Below, piece after piece: positions 7,558 to 15,280 of a DNA stretch of 64,000 nucleotides. This DNA is from Akkermansiaceae bacterium. GTDB lineage: Bacteria > Verrucomicrobiota > Verrucomicrobiia > Verrucomicrobiales > Akkermansiaceae. The stretch lies in the NCBI GenBank assembly GCA_905182405.1, contig CAJJBQ010000001.1:124001-188000 (forward strand), given 5' to 3'. A model generated the notes under the pieces. The model saw only the letters and a program-made list of their open reading frames with translations. It searched no databases and was not told where the DNA came from. The translations under genes were made by a program, and so were the position numbers. The first letter of the stretch is position 1; every line of letters begins with the position of its first letter.

Positions 7558-9060
7558 ATGATCCGGCTCTTCATTCTCACACTCATTTTCATTCAGAGTT
7601 CATCTTCACTGTTCGCAGTTCAGAGTTCACCCCCGCCCAATGTCATCCTTTTCGTCACCGATGACCAATCCCCCGTCGCAGGGTGCTACGGAAATACCGT
7701 CATCAAGACGCCCCACCTCGATGCCTTAGCAGCCGAGGGCGTCCGCTTCACCCAAGCCTTCGCCACCACTGCTTCCTGCTCGGCCTCGCGCTCCGTCATT
7801 CTCACCGGCCTCCACAATCACTTCAACGGGCAATACGGCCATACCCACGCCTTCCATAAGTTCGAGTCCTTCCCCTCGATGCGCGCCTTCGCTCTCCCGC
7901 CACAAATGGCCCAATCCGGATACCGCACCGCCCAAATTGCCAAACTCCACGTCGCCCCCAAATCCGTTTTTCACTTCGACCAATATCTCAAGGGAAGCGC
8001 ACGCAACACCCGCCAGATGGCCGACAATTGTCGCGACCTCTTCGAGGAAAAATCCGACAAGCCCTTCTTCCTCTACTTCTGCCCTTCCGATCCCCACCGC
8101 GGCGGAGGCGTCGACAAAACATTCGACGGGCCCCACAAGCCCGACCTCTTCGGAAACCTTCCCGATAAAAAATCCCACCCCGGCGTCAAAGAAATCTTCT
8201 ACGACCCCGCCAAGGTCATCGTCCCACCCTTTCTCCCCGACACCCCCGAGTCCCGCGCCGAGATCGCTAACTACTATCAATCCTGCTCCCGAATCGACGA
8301 TGGCCTAGGCCATCTCGTCGCACTCCTCAAGGAAACCGGCCAATGGGAAAAGACCGTCCTCATTTTCACTGCCGATCACGGCATGGCCTTCCCCGGCGCT
8401 AAAACCACCGTCTACGAAGCCGGCCTCCGCGTCCCCTTCGTAGTCTACGACCCCCGCCTCAAAAAACGCGGCCTCGTCAACCAAGCCCTCATCTCCCACG
8501 CCGACCTCACCCCCACCATCCTCCACATCGCCGGAGGCTACAACGCCAAACGAAACGCACCTATCAAACCCATTTCTTATGAAAAAGTAGGCGCCGGAGA
8601 AAACTCCGGAAAGCTGCCCAAGCGCTACCACGGCCGCTCCTGGCTGCCCATCCTCAGCGAGACCAATCCCAAAGGATGGAACAGCGCCGTCGCCTCCCAC
8701 ACCTTTCACGAGATCCAAATGTATTACCCCATGCGCTCCTACCGCGACCGTAACTACAAGATCATCTGGAACATCGCCCACCACCAACCCTACCCCTTCG
8801 CCTCCGACCTCTGGGTCGCCGCTACCTGGCAGGCTCAGTGGACCAAAGGAAAAGACGCCCCCTACGGCAAGCGCACCATCGATTCCTACATCCACCGCCC
8901 CGCCTTCGAGCTCTTCGATATTTCCTCCGACCCCAACGAAACCCGCAACCTCGCGGAAATGCCCGAGCATGCCGAACTCCTAAAACGCTATCAGGAAAAA
9001 CTGAAATCCGCTCAAAAGGAAACTGGCGATCCCTGGATCATGAAGTGGAGGTACGAGTAG
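7558..9060 (+). CDS. Secreted sulfatase, SGSH/heparan-N-sulfatase-like
   Basis: Type I formylglycine sulfatase of 500 residues, expected to remove sulfate esters or sulfamates from a polysaccharide outside the cytoplasm. Seen: signal peptide (about 1-21); metal-binding VTDDQSPVAGCYGN; the active-site signature CSASR at Cys74, the residue to become formylglycine; a histidine in AKLHVAPKS; PSDPHRGG; FTADHGMAFPGAKTTVYEAG with the second Asp/His metal pair; and a C-terminal FELFDISSDPNETRNLAE that closes most members. Ala replaces Pro in the CxPSR consensus, which is allowed in the family. ATG at 7558 directly precedes the signal peptide. The substrate cannot be told from sequence. A PQQ-like propeller gene follows on the same strand after a 460-base gap. 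Confidence 0.9.
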   Translation: MIRLFILTLIFIQSSSSLFAVQSSPPPNVILFVTDDQSPVAGCYGNTVIKTPHLDALAAEGVRFTQAFATTASCSASRSVILTGLHNHFNGQYGHTHAFHKFESFPSMRAFALPPQMAQSGYRTAQIAKLHVAPKSVFHFDQYLKGSARNTRQMADNCRDLFEEKSDKPFFLYFCPSDPHRGGGVDKTFDGPHKPDLFGNLPDKKSHPGVKEIFYDPAKVIVPPFLPDTPESRAEIANYYQSCSRIDDGLGHLVALLKETGQWEKTVLIFTADHGMAFPGAKTTVYEAGLRVPFVVYDPRLKKRGLVNQALISHADLTPTILHIAGGYNAKRNAPIKPISYEKVGAGENSGKLPKRYHGRSWLPILSETNPKGWNSAVASHTFHEIQMYYPMRSYRDRNYKIIWNIAHHQPYPFASDLWVAATWQAQWTKGKDAPYGKRTIDSYIHRPAFELFDISSDPNETRNLAEMPEHAELLKRYQEKLKSAQKETGDPWIMKWRYE

Positions 9061-9064
9061 TTTC

Positions 9065-9406
9065 TTATTCTCCCACCACCGCCGGATTTCCCGCCAGCAC
9101 CGAGAAGGTCGCGTGCTTGGTCATCTTTCCTCCTAACCCACCCTCAACACGCATCATCCGTCCCACTGAGAACAACCCCTTGAATGGGAACCGGGATACC
9201 AATCAAAATAAAATATTCTCGCCCACTTGTCATTCCCCGTTGACGTCGGTCCAAAAATCGCCAAATACCGCACAGCCAATCCCAACATCATCAGCGGGAT
9301 CGCCATCAAAAAGAGCACCACCTTTTTCCACAACCCACGTTGGGGATGGCCAGGGCAGGAAAAGCCATCATCCAAAAAACATCGCAGTCATCAGCCGTCT
9401 CGTCAT
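9065..9406 (-). pseudogene. Probable relic of a small exported or membrane protein
   Basis: No intact gene is seen between 9061 and 9519. On the minus strand, ATG at 9406 starts MTRRLMTAMFFG, which continues in a second frame as MAFPALAIPNVG, then in a third as KKVVLFLMAIPLMMLGLAVR (a possible membrane helix). A last frame, GRMMRVEGGLGGKMTKHA, ends in TAA at 9065. Each piece looks coding but they lie in different frames, so this is read as a decayed gene. Family not recognised. Confidence 0.3.
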
Positions 9407-9519
9407 ACCTCAAACGATCCCATATCGCATGGCGCGGCTCTAGCTTGATCACCCAGCTTAGAAAGCCGAAAACCTTTTCTTCAATGTGCCTTAAAATCTG
9501 CTAGCTTCCTCCATTTCTT

Positions 9520-10776
9520 ATGAACCGTATTACCCTTCCAGCCCTCATCCTCACTCTCGCGTCCTCCCTCGCCCCCGCGGAAGATTGGCCGCAATGGCGT
9601 GGCCCGAATCGCGATGGCCGCTCCACTGAAACCGGCATAAACACCGACTGGAAGAAGAACCCACCAAAGCTCCTCTGGCGCAGTGAAGGATGCGGCCGCG
9701 GCTTCTCCTCGGTCTCCATTGCCGACGACACCCTCTACACCAGCGGAAACTTCAAAAGTGGCCAAGGCATCAGCGCCTTTTCCACCAAAACCGGCAAGCT
9801 CCTCTGGCAAACCGCCGTCACCGACAAGATCCCCAAGCACGGCTACGGCGGCGCTCGCTCCGTCCCCACCATCGATGGCGACAAGCTCTACCTCACCACT
9901 TCCAACGGCCTCATCGCCTGCCTCTCCACCAAAGGAAAAGTCCTTTGGACAAAAGACTTCAAAAAAGAGTGGGACGGCAAAATGATGTCCGGCTGGGGCT
10001 TCTCTGAGTCTCCTCTCATCGATGGCGACCGCGTCGTCTGCACCCCGGGCGGAAATGAAGCCTTCATCGTCTCGCTCGACAAGCGCACCGGAGCCACCAA
10101 GTGGAAAACGAAACTCGGCGATGTCGGTAAAAAAGGAAAAGACGGCGCCGGCTACGGTTCCCTCGTCATCTCCAATGCAGGCGGCGTAAAACAATACGTG
10201 CAAATGGCAGGCCGTGGACTCATCAGCGTCCGCGCCAAAGATGGCCGCTTCCTCTGGAACTACGATAAAGTTGCCAACACCACCGCGAACATCTCCACAC
10301 CCATCGCCATGGGCGACTACATCTTCGGCTCCACCGGATACGGCACCGGATCCGCCCTCCTCAAAATCACCGCCGAAGGAAGTGGCGCAACCGCCAAGGA
10401 AGTCTATTTCCTCAAACCGAAAACCTTACAAAACCACCACGGCGGCATGATCCTCATTGAAGACCACATATACTGCGGCCACAAGCACAACGGCGGCGAC
10501 CCCATCTGTCTCGAAGTCAAAACCGGCGAAGTAAAATGGGGGCCTGAAAAAGGAGTCGGCAACGGCTCCGCCTGCCTCACCTACGTCGATGGCCACCTTA
10601 TCTACCGCTACCAAAGCGGCCACGTCGCCCTCGTCAAAGCCACCCCCGATGGCTACGAACTCAAAGGTTCCTTCATGCCCGTCCATCAAGAAGCGGAATC
10701 CTGGTCCCACCCCGTCGTCCTCGACGGCAAACTCTACCTCCGCGAACAAGACCACCTCATGTGCTACGAGCTCTAG
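9520..10776 (+). CDS. Secreted PQQ-like beta-propeller protein
   Basis: 418 residues. Signal peptide (about 1-20, ending LAPAE) followed by DWPQWRGPNRDGRS, the usual opening of this Verrucomicrobial/Planctomycete family. Repeated blades contain LLWRSEG, LLWQTAVTD, KVLWTKDF and GATKWKTKLG, the A-x-D/N-x-x-T-G-K-x-x-W pattern of PQQ-like/BamB propellers. No cytochrome or catalytic dehydrogenase residues are evident, so it may be a binding or scaffold propeller rather than an enzyme. A paralogue with the same domain organisation is at 46873-48081. It stands between a sulfatase and a long metabolic gene with no obvious operon partner. Confidence 0.8.
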   Translation: MNRITLPALILTLASSLAPAEDWPQWRGPNRDGRSTETGINTDWKKNPPKLLWRSEGCGRGFSSVSIADDTLYTSGNFKSGQGISAFSTKTGKLLWQTAVTDKIPKHGYGGARSVPTIDGDKLYLTTSNGLIACLSTKGKVLWTKDFKKEWDGKMMSGWGFSESPLIDGDRVVCTPGGNEAFIVSLDKRTGATKWKTKLGDVGKKGKDGAGYGSLVISNAGGVKQYVQMAGRGLISVRAKDGRFLWNYDKVANTTANISTPIAMGDYIFGSTGYGTGSALLKITAEGSGATAKEVYFLKPKTLQNHHGGMILIEDHIYCGHKHNGGDPICLEVKTGEVKWGPEKGVGNGSACLTYVDGHLIYRYQSGHVALVKATPDGYELKGSFMPVHQEAESWSHPVVLDGKLYLREQDHLMCYEL

Positions 10777-11110
10777 AGCAGCCAAAAAACCGGGCCACCG
10801 GCCGAATGGCGCTGTGTTGAGCGCATTTTCGGTGTTCTCTTTGGATTGCTCAGATCAGAGGCTCATTCAATCTGGGATCACTCAATCTGAGTTTGGCTAA
10901 AGGCCAAATAGATACCCCATGGGGCACACATCCTTGTGTGAATATCGCCGTTAGCCAATTTCCTGCTCCTTATAAATTCCTCAACGAAACAGGGATCGAA
11001 AAGATTTTCTCTCTGCCCGCTGTCATTAGGATGGAGGAAAACTACAAGGTTTCCTATCGGCACCTGAGGAGGTATCATGGCACTTGAACTGCTCTCCTTA
11101 TACCACACTC
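10777..11110. other. Intergenic stretch with no supported gene
   Basis: Short open frames exist on both strands (10893-11087 plus, 10878-11108 minus), but neither shows a signal peptide, family motif or clear start. A strong Shine-Dalgarno-like GAGGAGGT lies at 11066-11073, just before the next gene. Confidence 0.5.
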
Positions 11111-14100
11111 ATGCCACACCGCCTCAAGGACACCATCGGATTTGCCAAAAACGGCCCCGCCATTGCCTCAGCCGACGAAGAAGAACGCCTCAGGGAGTTC
11201 GTCAACCTGAAGCTCGCAGCGAGAGGCCACGATATCGTGGGCTCGGAAGAGGACTATCCCTTCCTCGATCTTGGACGCTCTCTCATCGCCTCCTTCCAGG
11301 AAAAAACCCGCCTCCTTTCCGACTACCTTTGCCCGGTAGACCAAGCGATTCACGACTACCTCGCCAAAACCCTTGGCGATACCGAATCTCCCGCACTAGT
11401 CCCGGCCGGAGCCCTCGTTCTGGAGCGTCATGGTATTGGCCGCATGCTCTCGCTCCCTCCCGACCAGGATGTTTTTAAATCATCCATCTTGAGTTCCTAT
11501 CGCGTCAATCAAGGCGTCTGTCATAATCCCGCTTCCGATCGCCGCACCACCAAAGGTGTCTTTCACGTCGCCGAAGGCGGCCTTCCGGTTCCCGCCGATA
11601 AGAAAGAAGTCCCCCTGCAAACCTTTGCGGGACTTCTTAAAGCCGCCCTCAACCCTCCCGAGGACATCATGGTCCTTCCCTTTACTGGCAATAGCGAAAC
11701 ACCAGCTAAGGTCTTCGTTTCCCTCCTTCTTCGTCCCATCGTCTGCCCCGCCGTGCCCGGAGTCTCGAAGGAAAAGCGCATGGAAGTTCGCTTCTTCGCC
11801 CCCGGAAATCTCGTCTCCAATCTTGACTTCGTAGAGAGTATTTTTGGCAATGGCGGCGACCCTTACCTTCCCGAGAATGACTCCCGCCTCGATACCGCAC
11901 ATTGGTCCGGACACACCGGGTGCGTCATCCTCGCCCCCCAACTCACGAAGCTCAAAAAGAAGGACCTCGGCCTCCCCCACCTCTCCGCAGCCAGCGACCG
12001 TCAAAAGCACGATGGCATGTGCTGGGAATCCGAAGACGAACTCTACAACGATGGCTCTGCCTTCAAAATCACCTCGCGCGACACCAGCGGCACCATCGTC
12101 ACCCTCATCGCCGACAACTATTACGGCTACTGCAAAAAAGAGGTCAAAACCCAGCTCAGCTACGCCACCAATCTCCTCGGAAACGCCGAAGAAGAACACG
12201 CCGGCGGAGCCATCGCTTTCCCCAGTGCCGACCTCGGTGAGGACTTCGCTCTGAGCGAGTTCAAGCGCGACGTCCACCATCGTTTCATAAACGTCGTGAA
12301 ACGCTACGGAGAACTCATGGACCTCCAGCCCGAAGGCTATGGCATCGACAAAATTCACTCCGATATTTTCTACCTCCCCGCAAATGTCCGCATCCAACTC
12401 GACAACCAATCGATCACCTGGAACGACCAAAAGATTTCCCTCCAACCTGGCATCACCTATATCCTCCCATCCGGCTACAAAGTCGAAATGGTGAAGCCCT
12501 CCGCAGGCCAACGTTGGCGCCTCATCGGGACCAATGCCGAAGGTACTTTTTGCCATAAACCCTGCACCGTTTCGGGCGGCGGAAAGTCGGAAATCTCCAA
12601 ATCCCTCTCCGATGCCATGATCTCGGGACCAGTGATCGTCGACAACTTTAAGGAGGACTTCTATGCAGCCCAAGAGCTCGTTCATCGCGACTACGGCGAC
12701 CGCTACGAGAACCCAAACGAGCCTGGCAAAGAGAGCCGTCCGCTCCTCTGCGCCACCCGTTCGCTGGGATCGGTCATTCGACTTTTCACGCCAAACTCCG
12801 GATACACCAAGACCTACAACGAATGGCTTGAAACGATCTCACGTTCTGTGCGCGACCTCGTTTACGTCATCAAGCGCCTCTACAAGCCCGACTGGGAAGA
12901 AGCCGGCGGTTGGGCTTCACGTTTCAGTGTCGATCTCATCAATGGCCGCCCTGGAAACGAACTCATCTACCAACGCCAGCGACTCGTCACACAATACCTG
13001 CGCGTAGGATTTTCCGAAGATGGAACCTGGCGGACTTTTGGATTGCGAAAGGATTTCTCTCCCGCCAAGAAAATCCAAACCGAAGACGATATCACCGCCT
13101 CCACCATCATCCCAGCGGATCAAGTCGAGGGCCTTCACCCCGACATCGTAAAGCCCTCGATCAAGTTCGCCAAGAACTGCGAATACCGCCTCTTCCAAAG
13201 ACCCGATGATGCCATCGTCCGCGGCTACGACAAGCAGGCGGAGTTGGACTTTAGCCACAAAGGCGTCTTCTTCTCCAACTACGAACCCATCCCACGCGCA
13301 GAGGCCGAGGAGATGAAAAAAGATGCCATCCGCTTCGAGCATTTCACCGCGCCAATGCAGAAGATGTTCAATGCTTACCTCGACGCCGATTCACCGGACT
13401 TCGTCATCTCGACTCACCTCCCCCGCATCGTCGATGGTAAACCGACCAAGAATCCCCGCTACCTCCAAAACCGTCCCGATCTCGAAGACCCCCGCAGTCT
13501 CTACATCGCGGAAATGGGCTCGCGCTTTTTCCGCCGCCTCTCCCACGAAGCTCCAGTTCCCATGCCGGTAAATTCCGTCCTCCTCGGCCGACGCAACAAC
13601 CCCGCCGAGCCCGGCATTCGCTCGCTCGCCGTTTATGCTCCGATCCACTATCAGGAACTCCCCGAGCTCTTCATGGATTTCATTGCCTCCCTCACCGGCA
13701 AGAGCCCCTCGACCACCGGTGCCGGATCAGAAGGTGCCCTCACCAAAGGCCCCTTCAACGCCCTGCTCCCCATCTACGATCTTAATGCCGCCCTAGTGAG
13801 CTACATCCTGACGACCGACCACGGCTTCTCCTCCGCCGCCGGGCACATCGGTCGAAAGTATCGCTTCGAACACGACATCTCACTTGTCGTCCCGGAAATC
13901 TGGTCACGCATGTTTATCAACGAACGTGAGCCCGAGTTTCTCATCGAGAATGACTTCCTCGATAAGATCGATGACTTCGAAAAAGACGGCCGCACCATTC
14001 ACGCCAGCCGCCTCGGATACCGCATCAATGAGAGCTTCGTAAACACCTTCTTCGGTCGCATGTTCTCCGCGCCCGGAACGATCTTCACCAGTGACATGCT

Positions 14101-14566
14101 CCGACCCGAGGAGCAGTCAGAAGAGGACTATATCGATGGCATCGACAACATCGTCGAAACTCAAAAACGCATCGCGGAAAATTACTTCAAAGACGGCTCC
14201 ATCGATGTCGCCTGTCCTCCACTCAAAGCCCTCCTCAACATCATGGTTGAGGGTCACTTCGAAGGAAAAAAAATCACCGCTCTCGAAGTACGAGGTTTAT
14301 TCGATCGCGAAACCGTCCTCGCCTCCAATTGGTATCAAGCCCGCCTCGACACCAAGGTCATAGTCGAACAAAATCTCATCGCACGGAAAATCACCGCTCT
14401 AGAAGACTTCCTGAACAAGGAATCCCACGAAAGCGAAATCTCCCGGCTGGGAATCCTCGAGAATCTAAAGAGCGCTATGGCGAGACAAAGCGAACTGGAA
14501 ACAATTGAGTACCGAAACTCTCTTATTGGAACCATCGGAACCGACCCCGCCCTGGCAGAAGCTTAA
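11111..14566 (+). CDS. Large cytosolic protein, possibly PPi-type PEP carboxykinase
   Basis: About 1151 residues, no signal peptide or membrane segment. The length, the internal SGGGKSEISKS loop near residue 494 (resembling the kinase loop of PEP carboxykinases) and the N-terminal DRRTTKGVFHVAEGGLPVP block match my memory of the pyrophosphate-dependent PEP carboxykinases of Propionibacterium and Entamoeba, which are about 1100-1160 residues and unlike the ATP and GTP enzymes. If right, it interconverts oxaloacetate plus PPi with PEP plus CO2 and phosphate. I could not align it, so the function is tentative. Start: ATG at 11111 is conservative; an in-frame TTG at 11084 sits 10 bases after GAGGAGGT and could be the true start. 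It lies alone, with no operon partners. Confidence 0.5.
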   Translation: MPHRLKDTIGFAKNGPAIASADEEERLREFVNLKLAARGHDIVGSEEDYPFLDLGRSLIASFQEKTRLLSDYLCPVDQAIHDYLAKTLGDTESPALVPAGALVLERHGIGRMLSLPPDQDVFKSSILSSYRVNQGVCHNPASDRRTTKGVFHVAEGGLPVPADKKEVPLQTFAGLLKAALNPPEDIMVLPFTGNSETPAKVFVSLLLRPIVCPAVPGVSKEKRMEVRFFAPGNLVSNLDFVESIFGNGGDPYLPENDSRLDTAHWSGHTGCVILAPQLTKLKKKDLGLPHLSAASDRQKHDGMCWESEDELYNDGSAFKITSRDTSGTIVTLIADNYYGYCKKEVKTQLSYATNLLGNAEEEHAGGAIAFPSADLGEDFALSEFKRDVHHRFINVVKRYGELMDLQPEGYGIDKIHSDIFYLPANVRIQLDNQSITWNDQKISLQPGITYILPSGYKVEMVKPSAGQRWRLIGTNAEGTFCHKPCTVSGGGKSEISKSLSDAMISGPVIVDNFKEDFYAAQELVHRDYGDRYENPNEPGKESRPLLCATRSLGSVIRLFTPNSGYTKTYNEWLETISRSVRDLVYVIKRLYKPDWEEAGGWASRFSVDLINGRPGNELIYQRQRLVTQYLRVGFSEDGTWRTFGLRKDFSPAKKIQTEDDITASTIIPADQVEGLHPDIVKPSIKFAKNCEYRLFQRPDDAIVRGYDKQAELDFSHKGVFFSNYEPIPRAEAEEMKKDAIRFEHFTAPMQKMFNAYLDADSPDFVISTHLPRIVDGKPTKNPRYLQNRPDLEDPRSLYIAEMGSRFFRRLSHEAPVPMPVNSVLLGRRNNPAEPGIRSLAVYAPIHYQELPELFMDFIASLTGKSPSTTGAGSEGALTKGPFNALLPIYDLNAALVSYILTTDHGFSSAAGHIGRKYRFEHDISLVVPEIWSRMFINEREPEFLIENDFLDKIDDFEKDGRTIHASRLGYRINESFVNTFFGRMFSAPGTIFTSDMLRPEEQSEEDYIDGIDNIVETQKRIAENYFKDGSIDVACPPLKALLNIMVEGHFEGKKITALEVRGLFDRETVLASNWYQARLDTKVIVEQNLIARKITALEDFLNKESHESEISRLGILENLKSAMARQSELETIEYRNSLIGTIGTDPALAEA

Positions 14567-14727
14567 GAAGTGATTCTAATTTTCGATAAAACCACCTCAA
14601 AAAGAGACTGGAAAGTAATAGGGTAATTCCCACACAGACTTGATTATTTTCGTCGAGTAAGCATCAAGATGGTTCTCATCTATTTCCATTTTTGACAACC
14701 ATTACGATCTTAGTTTATTCAAATAAA

Positions 14728-15280
14728 TCAATTCAAATCCCGGACACGATCATCGAAACCGATGGCTTGGAAAATAGGGTTGATGTTCCCAAACTGGAGG
14801 TAAATTTGTTTGATATCGAGGGCTTCGAGTTCGGAGAGAATGTCGGAACTAATGCCTTCTTCGAGGCGAGGTTCGAGGAGAAATTCCTCGGTAAAGTTAT
14901 GGTGGCCGGGGCGGTAAGTTTGGGAAAAGTAACCGCGAAGTTCAATAGGGGAAGTGGTGAGGCCGGTGATGGTGGTGACGTCCCATTTTTGGAGTGGTGC
15001 AGTGTAGCCGGCAGAAGGGCCGGTCGGGCCGGGTGGCCAGAAGAAGTTGATTTCTACTTGGCTACCGGATCGGGCTTCATGAGTTCGTGTTTTCTTGGTA
15101 GATCCGGGAGGGAGTGGTTGGTCGGTGAAGCTGGGAACAAGGATAACCACTTGTGAGGTAGTGGTCGTGAATCCGGCCGGAAATTGCCAAGTCAATTGAG
15201 GTTCCGCAAATGAGGCGTGAAGCTCTGCGCGGAAGTCACCCAAGATGCGAATGGGTTGTGTCGTAAGTTCGTTTACAGAA
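14728..15280 (-). pseudogene. C-terminal continuation of the PPDK-like secreted protein, in a shifted frame
   Basis: This frame continues the protein at 15236-17896 after a frame change. The upstream frame reads LEFRFQMPF and then nonsense to a stop at 15236; this one picks up at SVNELTTQPIRILGDFRAEL and runs for about 180 residues to TAA at 14728. The join falls in CCCTTCTGTAAACG (minus strand), where loss of a TC dinucleotide would explain it. No start of its own is credible. Either a sequencing error, a recent mutation or a frameshift that is tolerated. Confidence 0.7.

Noticed and set aside
10893..11087. 64-codon frame ahead of the large metabolic gene
   Set aside because: No motif, and a minus-strand frame of similar quality overlaps it; neither can be supported.
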